A stretch of 64,000 nucleotides of DNA from Allolobophora icterica (GCA_963556255.1 OY744617.1:23430689-23494688); one strand, 5' to 3'; counted from the stretch's first letter, positions 1 to 10,622 are shown. Numbers and translations are program-made. The notes: a model not told the origin generated them from the letters alone.

Positions 1-252
1 ATTTCACTGACCTGTCACATTTTTACTAGTCTCCTCCAACAGGTTAAGATTTCTGGACTAAGTTTCATATGAAGCGACCATCGATTGACGCCTTGTCCTT
101 ACAGAAGTCATTAGATTAGATGGCAGCCGTGTGGAAATACAATGGCCTCTCAACTAAATGTCCAGGACTGCAATCCGCGAATAAGGGTTGCTGAGCTACG
201 CAATCTGTAGTGAAAAGTGTCTTGTTTGTGGTTTGTTGCTGTGTTTACACCC

Positions 253-541
253 TCGATAGTGTAGTGGTTATAAGGACGCCAGACTGTAAATCAAGAGGTC
301 GGGGTTTAAATCCCCGGCAGGGTAGAAATTTGGTTCGAGATTTCTGTTCCACCTGCTCCCCTAGCAAACTCAGCTATGATGAGTACACTGACCGAACACT
401 GTTGGTGGGAAGATGAGACGGCGAGGAAGAGGACTGGCCACCTGCTCTCATAGGCCGAGGCCAAGAAGACAAAGTTGCTAAAACTTCATACCAATGGCTG
501 TCTCTGCGCTAGCTTAAGGGACTACTCTTCTTCTTCTTCTT
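253..541 (+). mobile_element. tRNA-Asp-like SINE (family B), near full length
   Basis: The head resembles tRNA-Asp: an A-box region containing TAGTGTAGTGGTTA and a B-box-like GGGGTTTAAATCCCC. The anticodon loop reads GTA here and GTC in the sister copy at 31862. A body of about 210 bp follows and ends in a (TTC)n tail at 529-541. The body recurs at 31862-32155 (+), 39134-39262 (+, 5'-truncated) and 40951-41082 (-), which shows a dispersed family. The cloverleaf acceptor stem does not pair well, so this is a SINE and not a tRNA gene. Pol III transcription would be internal. Confidence 0.85.
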
Positions 542-936
542 ACACCCTACAGGGGAAAGATTCTTTAGATCCATTCTCCTCTCTTGGCACCACTGCTGAT
601 CAGCGGAAATCATGTGAGTGCTGTAAGTGTGCGACCTTTCAATGGGTCTTGCATCTTCAAATACTCTTATTTGAATGGACGCATATTCTGCAGAGATATT
701 ACGACAGCGAACAACACTTGATTCGGTATTAGCATCAGCAGCCACCACAGCATCATTCATGATCTGAAGCACCAATTCCATTTACATCAAGAAGCCATCG
801 GTCAATCGCACTCCGATCAATTGATCACTTCAAGAACAACCCCAAGAACCAATAGAATTCCAAAACCCAGGCACACTACTGGCCACCGCGTGAAATATCG
901 ATCTGATAGACAGACAATCTGATTTTCGTTGCTTAC
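542..936. other. no recognisable gene; intronic or downstream flank
   Basis: No repeat family or coding signal recognised. If the exon at 937-1093 is real, this is the start of its first intron on the minus strand. Confidence 0.4.
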
Positions 937-1093
937 TTTTCGTCTTCAGAGCGTCATTGCACAGCACCAGCACGATCATGACGAACGTCAGCGCGAACCA
1001 CGACAACACCAAAACCCGAAAGAGCACCATCTGACCGGAGAACGGAAACAAATCCATGACACAGCCTCTCGAACATAAATCTCTTCTAATCAT
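937..1093 (-). CDS. candidate first coding exon with signal anchor
   Basis: On the minus strand an ATG at 1093 (or an internal one at 1057) opens 52 codons that end in a strong donor, AAAA|GTAAGC, with the donor GT at 935-936. The peptide has a short polar N-terminus, then a hydrophobic run (VLFRVLVLSWFALTFVMIVL), then a basic stretch (LKTKSK if read through). That is the layout of a signal peptide or type II membrane anchor. The exon ends in phase 1, which is common after signal sequences. The sequence upstream (1100-1850) is CpG-rich and could be the promoter. Downstream exons would lie left of position 935 or outside the window; I did not find them. Family unknown. A chance frame is possible, but donor, hydrophobicity and CpG context agree. 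Confidence 0.45.
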
Positions 1094-1850
1094 CTGACTT
1101 GCAAGAAGACGACGTCAACAGATTCTAAAAACCACCGGCAGGAGAATCACATCCGACGCTTCGCGGCTTCATTATCGCCTACAATTACTGCATTTCATGC
1201 ATCGACGAGCAGTCACAACCGATCGTCTTTCGACTAACGCACGAAAACCAACGACAATCCGGTTCACAATGCAGCAGCGATCCTAATTCCACTATGCGAC
1301 GACCACGCTTGACTCCGCCAACCACCGGGCTTCTTTCACTCGCCCGTCTCTCTCTAATCTTTAATCTGTGTTGTTACCGTAATTCCTAATCCGCTTTAAA
1401 GACCACGCCAGTCGTGTGGACGATGCCCTAATCGCGTTCACAGTTCGTGCCCGGATGGTCGCCGTCGACAGTAAGAACATTCCTCTCCGCCGCCAACGCT
1501 GCATGACACCCGCGCCACTCGACTTGGCGTTTTCCTCGGCCGGCGGCGGCGGCGGCGGCGGCGACGTTGGATGTCTGGCTTCAGGCGCACATGTATTAGG
1601 GCCGTGGCAGGGCGTCGCTGCTTGAATGCCACTTGGGCCGAAATTGATGCCGAACACGGCCGCCATCAGATTCCGCCAGTCGGTGAAGTCGTTGCCAGAT
1701 AATATTAACCTCTCCCGCCGCCGCCGCCCTCGGCTGGAGTTATTCCAGATAAAATGCGCGGGACTCGTATTATGCAATCTCACAATCTTGGTCGCCTTTG
1801 ATCGCCGAGTAAGGCCCGACGTACGGTACAATTAATGAGGTTTTTCTAAT
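1094..1850. promoter_or_regulatory. CpG-rich island, possible promoter for the minus-strand exon
   Basis: The stretch is rich in CpG and GC compared with its AT-rich neighbours and includes a (GGC)n run at about 1540-1562. It lacks recognisable dispersed repeats. A 156-codon minus-strand frame (1361-1831) is full of Arg, Pro and Ser from GC-rich codons and is probably not a protein. Position just upstream of a candidate first exon suggests a promoter/5' UTR; this is inference. Confidence 0.35.
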
Positions 1851-2166
1851 TCATTTTGATGAACAAGATTTGTCTGGCCTCAAACATTTTTCATTCGTAA
1901 TTCAGTCTTCTCATCGTGGCCTTAAATACGGACTCCCATGTTATTCCTCTTAGGTAAAAGGATTTGAAGGTCAGCAAAGACATGCATGAAAATCCCGGAA
2001 ATTGCTTCTGAAACCTTAAAAGCTCTGAGACTTTCAGACATAATACCCAGTACATATTTTGACATACACGCAATCAGCTTTTACTGAAGAAATGATGTAC
2101 ACAAATGGTTCAGTAGCCATCTTCCCAGTTTCCTTTGGTTGACCTGCATTCCACAAATTGTCCTCA

Positions 2167-2306
2167 GGCAGAATTAATGAACTAATAAATAATTAATAAG
2201 GTATTTAATAAGGTACTTAATAATTAATGAAGAAATTAATAATTAATAAGGTAATTAAATTTAAGGTAAATTAATAATTAATAAGGTAATTAAATTTAAG
2301 GTAATT
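2167..2306. repeat. AT-rich minisatellite
   Basis: Tandem variants of TTAATAATTAATAAGG with an expanded form containing TAATTAAATTTAAGGTAA repeated twice. Confidence 0.8.
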
Positions 2307-2566
2307 CTCAGTTTGATGAGAATTTACAAATGCGAATGTATGCTTTCAAAACTTACCAAAGCACCTAAAGAAGGCTATCCCACAAATCTAAATTGGTTCA
2401 ACCCAATGCATTTAATAAACCATTTTTGCTGTCATTGGAAATGTCGAAATAATAACAACGAAAATGCAAGCAAACAGCCATAAATCCAGAAATCACACTA
2501 AATCCAAATGATAAAATCTTGCAATTTCTACAGCTCACTTGCAGTTTCCGGTTGCTGTGGCATTCA

Positions 2567-2690
2567 CTGATTCATTCAAGTATTTATATAGTACTTCATC
2601 AGGGGAGCTACTCAGAGGTGCTCCCGACTCCAGCACGGCCAAATAAGCCAGTTTTCAGCCTAGTGCCAGAGGCCCGGGAACCTATGGCGC
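2567..2690 (-). mobile_element. LINE (family C) C-terminus and 3' end
   Basis: On the minus strand the frame reads LKTGLFGRAGVGSTSE and stop, parallel to LKTFLFRRGWAGSASE and stop at 48252. The short 3' UTR with ACTATATAAATA and a TGAA-type tail follows. This is a 5'-truncated copy of a CR1/L2-like LINE. Confidence 0.7.
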
Positions 2691-3132
2691 CAAAGGCGCC
2701 GGTGCTCACACAAGTTTTGGCTCTGTGGCGCCGAGGCGGGCGCATGCTCACACAACTTTTTGGGGTATTGATACAATAAAAAATATCATTTGCGCCCTAA
2801 AATCTAATAGTTATTAGATAAAATATGAGTGCCTTTGTAAAACAAAGAAAAGGCTTATGCCTACGAGAAACCCCAGACTCAGATTCACGAGGGCCGGCAA
2901 ATGCCAGCTGTGACCCTAATTAGGGAAGGGTGAGCAAGCTGATACTGGAAACCTTACTCTCTGCAAGCTACAAGTTGGCTGGTGAAAGATAGAATTTCTC
3001 CTGTCTATGGTCAATCCAAAGGCGCTTTGATGGGTGACACGCGCAATATATCATCCCGCAAGGCTTGGGAGAGAGTGCACGGTTGGAATTTGGGCATAGA
3101 GACAAGACACATGACAGATAATTATTAAGACA

Positions 3133-3136
3133 GCTG

Positions 3137-3183
<47 letters not shown>

Positions 3184-3203
3184 ATATATATATATATTAC
3201 AGC
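3133..3203. repeat. (AT)n palindrome with unique inverted arms
   Basis: An AT tract of about 55 bp is flanked by GCTGTAAT on the left and ATTACAGC on the right, so the whole block is an almost perfect palindrome. Confidence 0.85.
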
Positions 3204-3224
3204 AAATGCAAAGGTACAAATGGG

Positions 3225-3480
3225 TCAGGCAGGCAGGCTGCCTGCCTGGCAGTTAGACGGCTACGGTGGATGGCGCTTAGAATTGCAGCGGCGAGGGAGG
3301 CAAGTGGAAGAGGAGTCGGGTTAAGATTTGTGAAAGAGCACTGTTTAATTTTTGAATGAGAGACCTGTAGAAAGATGGCAAGAGGTGAGGTTTGTTGATG
3401 AGCTCGTAGGAAGGAACTGATGTTTGTCGCAAATCTGGCGGGAGTTTGCATGGCAGGGAGCAGTCATCTTGACCCTGCAA
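3225..3480 (-). mobile_element. LINE (family F) reverse-transcriptase C-terminal fragment
   Basis: The minus strand encodes a peptide with SYELINKPHLLPSFYRSLIQ followed by KLNSALSQILTRLLFHLPPS. The same DNA recurs, more decayed, at 52330-52500, where it continues into the family F 3' end. Dispersed recurrence marks it as a transposon remnant rather than a host gene. Confidence 0.55.
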
Positions 3481-3503
3481 CCTATCCAACCCAGTAGCGA
3501 TTG

Positions 3504-3513
3504 GCGCGCGCGC

Positions 3514-3600
<87 letters not shown>

Positions 3601-3610
3601 TGTGTGTGTT
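3504..3610. repeat. (GC)n/(GT)n microsatellite
   Basis: A short GC dinucleotide run is followed by about 95 bp of GT repeats. Poly Cys-Val and Thr-His frames through it are artefacts. Confidence 0.98.
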
Positions 3611-3894
3611 TCCCTTGCCTTGGTTGGCTCACACAACTCTTAAACACTTCCCGGGCCTCTGAGTGTAGAACAAATCACATTCCCACTTTATTGAGGAAGT
3701 AATAAAGAGCATTAATATTAGTATTATTACTCATGTTATTGTATACGTTGGAATCCGTGTGTACTGATAGTTCAGTTCTTTAGTTAAGAGTTCTATTATT
3801 GTTTCTGTTTTACCTGTTGGTCATATAACTTGATCGATGTTACCGTTCAAAGTATTGAGTGTGCTGCCATTTACTTGTATTATGATAAATGTTA

Positions 3895-4027
3895 ACTAGG
3901 TGGCCCTGCTAAGCGGGATCAAGATCCCTTTTGGGTCTCCTCTTGTTGTCAAAATTCAAACTTTATGCTGTATTTTCCTTGTACTTCAAAAAATGGCTTC
4001 AATAAAAGGATTGATTGATTGATTGAT
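3895..4027 (+). mobile_element. LINE 3' end with terminal hairpin (copy A)
   Basis: A hairpin (GGGATC/GATCCC, 3915-3928) is followed by a TTGGGTCTCC box, an AATAAA at 4001-4006 and a (GATT)n tail. The same order of parts occurs at 27985-28142 and 49205-49380 with different stem bases. Confidence 0.6.
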
Positions 4028-4430
4028 GTAATTAGGATTATTACTCAGGGTCTGTTAGCAAATAGTACTATTATTCAAGTTACTGTATGTAACCAGCATT
4101 ATTACTCATGTTACTGTATGTAATTAGTATTAGTACTCATGTTACTGCATGTAATTCGGACTATTACTCATGACCTGTTAGCAAATAGTATTATTACTCA
4201 TGTTACTGTATGTAATTAGCATTATTACTCATGTTACTGTATGTAATTCATATTATTACTCATGGTCTGTTAGCAAATAGTATTATTACTCATGTTACTG
4301 TACGTAATTAGGACTATTACTAGTGGTCTGTTAGCAAATAGTAGTTAGCAAATAATACTAATGTTACTGTATGTAATTAGGATTATTACTGTTGTTACTG
4401 TATGTAATTAGGATCATAACTCATGCTACT
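4022..4430. repeat. minisatellite, about 30-bp units
   Basis: Units such as TTACTGTATGTAATTAG joined to TATTATTACTCATG, with some units carrying TCTGTTAGCAAATAGT. Roughly a dozen degenerate units. Confidence 0.85.
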
Positions 4431-4440
4431 CGGGCTTAAC

Positions 4441-5128
4441 TTCTACAATTTTGCACCTTTTCACTCGAAACCTTCACTGCTGTGTCGGTCTCGGCATGGG
4501 ACACCCAGTGGAGGGGTTCGCGCCCCCCGTTTTCACCGCTACCATGGTGAAAAACGGCCAAAACATCGCCCCAAGCGATAGGAAAATTACCGTCCCTGCA
4601 GTGACACTAGGCTTACTGCATTGGATGCAGTCCCTGCAGTGACATTAGGATTACTGCATTGGATGCATGCACGTGTAACAAACATCGAAGAGAAATTTAT
4701 TGTTGGTAAGTCAATTTGGGGGTGGTGGTGGGGGGGGGCGGTGGTGGTGGGGGGTGGTGGGTGGGGGGAGGTGGTGGTGGGGGATGTGGGGGGAGGAGGC
4801 GGGTAGGGGGTGGTGGGGGTGGTGGGTGGAGGGTGGTGGTGGTGGGGGTCGTGGGTGGTGGGTGGGGGTGGTGGGGGTGGTGGTGGGGATGGCATGGGGG
4901 TGGGGTGGGTGGTGGGGGTGGTGGGGGTGGTGGTGGGGATGGCTTGGGGGTGGGGGTGGAGGGGTGGGGTGGTGTTGGTGGGTGGTGGGGGTGCAGGGAT
5001 TGAAACTTATAACCCCGGGCAGCGCCGGGTAGGGGGTGGTGGGTGGGGTGTGGTGGTGGGGGTGGTGGGTGGTGGGTGTGCAGGGATTGAAACTTATAAC
5101 CCCGGGCAACGCCGGGTAATCCAGCTAG
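4441..5128 (+). mobile_element. non-autonomous Helitron, 5'-truncated, expanded by a G-rich array
   Basis: The 3' end carries the Helitron signature: a CCCGG/CCGGG hairpin (5101-5116), an 8-bp spacer, then CTAG at 5125-5128 followed by T. Internal blocks (CCTTTTCACTC, CCCCGTTTTCACCGCTACCA) match the complete copy at 20216-20584. The 5' TC end is not seen, so the copy is truncated or rearranged. The interior holds a two-copy 38-bp repeat (4592-4670) and a G-rich array (4718-5078). The 3' terminus is present twice (4992-5031 and 5079-5128), as though it was captured by array expansion. Confidence 0.75.
4718..5078 (+). repeat. G-rich (GGTGGG)n array, G-quadruplex-prone
   Basis: About 360 bp made almost wholly of GGTGGGG-type units with very few C. 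Glycine/tryptophan or proline/histidine frames across it are artefacts of the repeat. Confidence 0.95.
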
Positions 5129-5754
5129 TATATGTATATATTAAAACTTCAGCTGCAAGGAGCTCCAATGGCTTGCAGTATTCATTTTTTGAGATGCTCT
5201 TAAATGTGCTCTATAAACTTCCAGATACATCCCAAAACTCTCGCATATTACACACATAATAATTACTCAAACATATACAAAAAAGTTTGCACATGCATGC
5301 TAAATCTTTATATATGTATAACCAGTATATATATATATACAACCATAAATTTTGTATATATCTATGCCATCATATGACACCATTGACTCTTCAGGCTTTT
5401 TCCATGTTCCCTAAACACCCTTCAGAAAAATCCAAGTGGGAACTGGAACAGTTTTATGACTATACCGGTAAACCAATTTATTACCACAGCTTCTTCTCCT
5501 GCCCTGACAGCCAAGGAGATGGAGGCCCGACTAAATCCCTAAAGGCATGAAAACCGAATATTTTATATCTTTAATTATATTTGCTTTCATATTTTTAGTC
5601 TCAATGTAACATTGGTAGGGTAGCTGCTCTAACATATACATAAAATAATATTCTTATAAGAACACAAACATAAACTTCTATAAGACAACTAGGTTTCCAG
5701 CCAGAAGGTCTAGCTTATGCCCAATGAATATTTTAGGAATATACCTTTTCTAAT
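5129..5754. other. no gene recognised
   Basis: AT-rich sequence with a short TA run near 5325. An 87-codon plus frame (5287-5550) has ordinary composition in its second half but no splice or family support. Confidence 0.4.
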
Positions 5755-5915
5755 TGGTTATCCACCATAGGCAGCTTCTTTGTCTCAGCCAATTGACCTT
5801 CTTGATAGTAACCTCATTAAGGCTGTTTTGTTTTGGTGTGCCATTAGTTGATGCCTTGTGCATTAGACACTGGCATGACAGAAGTTACTAATTGCAATTA
5901 CAATCACTGTTTGAG
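5755..5915 (+). mobile_element. LINE (family E) 3' end
   Basis: Contains GGTGTGCCATTAGTTGATGC, then CTTGTGCATTAGACACTGGC and a tail of TTGCAATTACAATCAC. The same module occurs at 15828 (-), 21210 (-) and 61493 (+). Confidence 0.7.
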
Positions 5916-5966
5916 ATCCCAATGTTCTCATCAATCGAATATACCAAACTAGTGAAGGGAGGTAGG

Positions 5967-6106
5967 AAGAGACAGAGACAGATACAGAGACAGACAGACA
6001 CAGACAGACAGACACAGACAGACAGACACATATAGACAAACAGAATGACAGAAAGTCAGACAGAGGCATACAGACAAACAGACAGACAGACAGAGACAGA
6101 GAGATA
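5967..6106. repeat. (CAGA)n microsatellite
   Basis: Interrupted CAGA/GACA repeats, about 140 bp. Confidence 0.95.
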
Positions 6107-6349
6107 ATAAAAAAAGAATAGGATCTAAATGTCAGCTGCCCCATTAACAGTCAATTTACAGGCATAAGTCAATGATATGTAAAAACTGAATATGATGCCA
6201 TACTAAAACTAAAAATGTTGAAAGTGCAAATTATTTTCATGAAACGCTTCTCCCTCAGAGTGAAACCTCCAGGTATGTTATGTAAACTGCCCTTAACTAA
6301 AATATTTAACTTATAAAAGCACTCCACAGATCATAGGCCTAATATTAGA

Positions 6350-6420
6350 AGTACTAAACAGCACCTCTGAGTAGGAATCTTGAATTGGTGCTACATAAAT
6401 TCTGATTGACTGATTGACTT
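6350..6420 (+). mobile_element. LINE (family C) 3' end
   Basis: CACCTCTGAGTAG, then GGTGCTACATAAATTC and a GATT-type tail. The CTCTGAGTAG is the stop region of the reverse-transcriptase frame in family C. Confidence 0.6.
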
Positions 6421-7277
6421 AACTACTGATAAGTTAATATATCTCTTGGTGTGCATGTTACTGCAGCAATTTGTTTTTATTTAGTGAATAACTTTAATAA
6501 AACTGTTTCATAAGAAATGATTTCCTGTAAACCAATAAATTCATGGAATAAATGAAGAATTTGTCAGTGGTTCATCATGCATATAATTCAGAAATATATT
6601 TAGAAAAAAGCTATTCAAGTTTATCAATCGAAGCACTAATTAATCAAAATCAAATAAATTCAGTTGATGTTATCCATGTTTTGAGAAAATTCTCTACAAA
6701 TTTATCAACAAACCTATTTATTCATTCATTCTGGAAATTTATATAGCGCCTCTTCAAGAGACCTACTCAGAGGCACATCGTTCAGTAAAAAACTAAATCT
6801 ATTAATTGATATGTTTTCAAAGAAACAACTGCTCTTGGGAGCTTGGTCAATGACTGGAGATTATAAATTAATGAGATCTTGATGGGCAAAGGTTCCTTGA
6901 ATTCCGGCAAAGAGAAAATCCCCCAGAATGAGGCAGCACTGGAGCACTGCTCTAGCGAAAGTAAGGCGTCGAGAAGATAGATGGTTTCTCTCATAATCCT
7001 GCAGTAAGAGTTACGGCAAACGTCCCAACTGCGTGATGAACGCTTGTCACTACAATTGATGGCCTAAGGTCTCAAAGGCCAGAACAGCAATGTGCTAGAT
7101 TGCAGACTGAGCAATGTGCTAGATGTGCTAGATTGCAGTCTGAGCTGTGTTTTATATTCCTCTAGATGCAGCCAACTCCGCTGCACTATCGACCAAAACT
7201 CAAGTTTATTATTCGTAAGGACGGGAAACACGGTGTCAGCAACAGCTGTACTCCATGTCAGATTTGGATCAGCACTC
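6421..7277. other. mostly unassigned AT-rich sequence with one LINE C 3' end
   Basis: A minus-strand family C end lies at 6716-6780 (TGAA-type tail, TATATAGCGCC and the CTCAGAGGC stop region). No exon signals were recognised in the rest. Confidence 0.5.
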
Positions 7278-7663
7278 CAGTGTGAGAATTGTAGAAAAAA
7301 GACTGGGGGAGGTCAGACTATGATAAGTGTAATCCAAGTGGAGTTGAATATTTTATCCGTGTTTTGCAAACTAAGAAAATTCAAAAATGCAGTAGAAAGC
7401 TTAAACTCCTTAAAGTGACGACATCACCAAATTTATTAGTATACAATTCACATGGTCACAATTCTCAAAATAAACCAGAGCATTACTTTATTAGTAACCC
7501 AAAAAGCGATTTGTGAAAGAAAATGCTAAAATATATGTACAATATATTCACACTAGCACAACTGGGGGGGTTGGAAACGACCCCCATGGCGTGTGCAATT
7601 AAGTCTTAACTGGGGGTCCTAAGAAAGACTAGGGGTTGAACCCTCCCTACAATTCTCACCCTG
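7278..7663 (+). mobile_element. hAT-like MITE, family 1
   Basis: Terminal inverted repeats are CAGTGTGAGAATTGTAG on the left and the complement of CAGGGTGAGAATTGTAG on the right. The element is flanked by perfect 8-bp duplications CAGCACTC at 7270-7277 and 7664-7671. Length 386 bp, no transposase. A second copy, inverted, is at 10623-10972. The 8-bp duplication and CAG ends are typical of the hAT superfamily. Confidence 0.93.
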
Positions 7664-7689
7664 CAGCACTCCACAGCAATTATTTGTCA

Positions 7690-7885
7690 CTGCAACTGTT
7701 ATAATACGACTGTATTTGATATTGCCCTCCTTCTAAAGTTCAGAAGTGCACCCACAACCATATCACAGAGCCACGACAATTCTGAGCAAAGGTGCCTGAA
7801 CGACCTTACACAGTGAATGCCTGTGTGGAAGCTTGAACTCGTACTCACAGGCTTACTGCTCTCTATCCATTGGCTTAAAATGCCG
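7690..7885 (-). mobile_element. tRNA-derived SINE (family A/D)
   Basis: On the minus strand there is an A-box-like TGGATAGAGAG, a B-box-like GAGTTCAAGCTTC and a 3' module TGCACTTCTGAACTTT followed by GGGCAATATCAAATACAG. The same 3' module ends the copies at 14636, 25243 and 53471. Confidence 0.7.
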
Positions 7886-8172
7886 ACGATTGATCGGCTG
7901 AGGTTCTAGGCCAGTCCAGCAATGACCTCGATTGCAACATCGTTTAAGTCCGTCCCATTTCCTGAGTGGCCAGGTGGTTCTTTAAAAAAAATTATTTATG
8001 GAACTTCATTTTAGAATTGCTGCCATATGGCAAATAAAGTTGCATGTTTTTATGTGGCAGTAAAGAGAGTGGTTCATAAGTAACAAACCACAATGGGATT
8101 ATGAAGTGCATTATGGTGACAATGCTGGTTTTGATTACGATAATGCTGCTTGTGCTGCAGCTGCTGATAATA

Positions 8173-8182
8173 ATGATGATGT

Positions 8183-8233
<51 letters not shown>

Positions 8234-8259
8234 CGATGACGATGATGACGATGATGATG
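8173..8259. repeat. (GAT)n microsatellite
   Basis: Near-perfect GAT/GAC trinucleotide run of about 85 bp. Confidence 0.97.
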
Positions 8260-8559
8260 GCATTGGCAAATTAATTATCTAACACAGGTAGGTTTGATTC
8301 TTCTAGACTTAGGAACATTAAGCAAGGACATTGCAGTACAATGGTGATGAAGATGCTGACAGTGATAATACGCTCATAATCCAGAAACCCAGATACATTA
8401 ATTGCCTGGGGGGGGGGACTACAGTCAGACACTTCTTCCATCTGTCACCAGACAACTTAAGTCAATGACCACAATGTTCTCAAAGACTGCTCAGGAACGG
8501 AAAGACATTTGAAGAGCTACGGGAAAATCTATAGCATCATTTTCATTAAATCAACATTA

Positions 8560-9020
8560 TGGTAATTACGAACTACTTAATAATAATTTATTGCCAACTG
8601 CGTCCCCGGCAATTACAGACATCATCCACGCCGCCGCAAAGTGATCTCTGCCGACACCAATTCATCGCGCACGGCAGGACTTTCTTCAGGAATCCAGTCG
8701 CAAATACGCGGCGTGCCCGAATATATTTCGTGTTTCCTTCCAGACGTCCAAGGCCCCTCTTAGCCAAACAAATCTTCAGACGGTTTGCATCGAGCGCATC
8801 AAAAGCTGTTCGATAGCGGGCGCTTCAGGATCCTGATCGCTCCCAGACCGAGCGCGCCGCTAACATCCGCTAGCACCGGCGGATCGTAAGTAATTCGCCA
8901 ATATCGATCGATGAGAGAGCGAGTTGTCGTGAAGCCTGGTTGATTTAGTATCGCAGGCGACTCGAGCAATGGCAGCGGGGAAATATCATCCCAGCATGCA
9001 TATAAAACAATCATTCGAAA
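8560..9020. promoter_or_regulatory. CpG-rich island with a plus-strand donor-like site
   Basis: GC- and CpG-rich stretch between AT-rich flanks. A consensus donor, GGATC|GTAAGT, lies at about 8885-8892 on the plus strand, and an acceptor-like AAATCTTCAG precedes it by about 105 bp. The enclosed frame is open in one phase only, without a family match. It could be a promoter with a first exon or a chance match. Confidence 0.25.
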
Positions 9021-9271
9021 TGCAAAGCGTTGGCTATAAACTGGAATAAGCGAACAGTTTTTGAAGACTTTTTTGCCTTAGCGTTTATAAAGCCTTTAAA
9101 ATGGGATGCTCTCAGTTGGGCTAAGCGGCAAGATGTTCTACTTAGTTTCATAAGGCATTTCTGTCATGTTGGAGGACGTAGCGGAATAAGTAGGCCGTAT
9201 CACATGGCAGTCATTACTCATGGTAGCTGGAAATAAAATTTACTTGCTGGAAGTGGTTAACTTCACAAGAT

Positions 9272-9476
9272 CATAGGCGTAATTTGTGAGGGGTATGAGG
9301 GGTACTCCTACCCCACTTTTTGGACTGAGGGGTACCGTGTTCCCAACTTTTAAACAAAGCCAATCGATATTTTATTATTGAGCCTTCCCAGAGATCGCAG
9401 TCTCCGCCTTGCTTCGTGTATGTAAGGAATTGGTACCCCCCCCCCATCACTTTTTAGACCCAAAGTTATGCCCCTG
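9272..9476 (+). mobile_element. hAT-like MITE, family 2
   Basis: Ends CATAGGCGTAATTTG and, complemented, CAGGGGCATAACTTTG. Perfect 8-bp duplication CACAAGAT at 9264-9271 and 9477-9484. Sister copies are at 18853 and 60070. Length 205 bp; interior has ACTTTTTGGACTG and CTTCGTGTATGTAAG blocks shared by all copies. Confidence 0.95.
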
Positions 9477-9780
9477 CACAAGATTCAACTTGTTAAAGGC
9501 TTTTTATCACAGCAGGAACAAACAGTAGTTATTTTGGTCGCCATGCTGACAGTGGTCAAGTCCACAAGTCCATTTTAGTCTCTCCCTTGCTTCGTGTATG
9601 TAAGGAATTGGTACCACCACACCCACCCCCCCCCATCACTTTTTAGACCCAAAGTTATGCCCCTGCACAAGATTCAACTCGTCAAAGGCTTTTTATCACA
9701 GTCATCTGAAGCTTTCATCAACCATTTCATGTGCTGTTGCACAGGAACAAACAGTAGTTATTTTGGTCGACATGCTGACT
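9407..9780 (+). repeat. direct duplication covering a MITE end and flank
   Basis: The MITE 3' part and its right flank (about 9407-9540) are repeated at about 9590-9770. The first copy lacks about 40 bp present in the second between TTTTATCACAG and CAGGAACAAACAG. Confidence 0.85.
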
Positions 9781-9925
9781 TTTTATCTCTTTACGGATAA
9801 GTCTACTTCCAGGAAACATAAATAAATTCTCAAAAATTCCAAATCCAGGAAATTTTATTGTCCAAAATGGAAGGTTGTAAGCCTAGAATTTAAGCCAGCT
9901 GAATGGTCAGAGTGAAGAAGTTTAT

Positions 9926-10071
9926 GGGACATGGTAGCCCATTAGTTAGAGCGTTTACCATGTAACGTTGAAAGTTCGGATTTGAGCGTCCTCTGAGATG
10001 GTTACTGTTTAGAGACCTTGAGCAAGTCCTTCACTCACAATTGCTCAGCGCCATCGATTGATGCTCTTATA
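9926..10071 (+). mobile_element. tRNA-derived SINE (family A) with GACCTTGAGCAAG core
   Basis: A tRNA-like head (TAGTTAGAGCG) is followed by GAGACCTTGAGCAAGTCCTT and CACAATTGCTCAGCGCCATC. The core resembles the central domain of V-SINE/MetaSINE-type elements. Other copies: 31057, 53471; head-only pieces at 34320 and 38436. Confidence 0.8.
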
Positions 10072-10135
10072 ATTATTATGCATGTGCTAAGCACCATTAT
10101 CAACAGATAATGGTGCTTAACGCATGCATAATAAT
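10072..10135. repeat. 30-bp-arm hairpin with 4-nt loop at a SINE tail
   Basis: Left arm 10072-10101 and right arm 10106-10135 pair at 28 of 30 positions around the loop AACA. The arms contain TAAGCACCATTATC. The hairpin begins directly at the end of the SINE and runs into an AAT repeat. Confidence 0.9.
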
Positions 10136-10434
10136 AATAATAATAATAATTTTTGGCAAGTTGCTGGCTAATGGTAGCTTCTGCCACCATGTACGAGAAT
10201 TTGGTACATACACTACCATGGAATTTAAGTATCATGTCCTATGACAGGCATCTCCCCGTGCTTGACAGAAACCGACCCCTTTCCAGTTGGATCCATAGGA
10301 AAAAGGAAATGGCTACCTTAGACACATTGATTTGGTGGCTTACTTAATCTAAAAGCCAGCACTGAAGTGCAGCAAAGTGCTGTTGTGGTTGCACTTACCT
10401 TACATGTTTGATCGGTAAACTAAGGCAACAGCAC

Positions 10435-10490
10435 ATGCAAGCAAGTACCTCACTCTTTATATAGCACCTTTTCAGAACTCACAAAGGATT
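10435..10490 (-). mobile_element. LINE 3' end remnant (family C-like)
   Basis: TTTATATAGCACCTTTTCAG on the plus strand is the complement of the family C 3' UTR. Confidence 0.45.
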
Positions 10491-10622
10491 GCACAGCAGC
10501 AAATAAGAGATAGTAAACCACATACATGTAATTCCAGTATCTTTAAATTTATAGTATTTTTCTATGGTTACGAACAGTTAGTATCTTTTGTCTTAGCCAT
10601 CACATATGATGGAGGGTGACAG

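Noticed and set aside
251..330. Genuine tRNA gene
   Set aside because: Acceptor stem does not pair, and the same head with the same body recurs elsewhere, so it is a SINE.
4587..5259. Gly/Trp-rich or Pro/His-rich proteins
   Set aside because: Translations of the G-rich array inside a Helitron copy.
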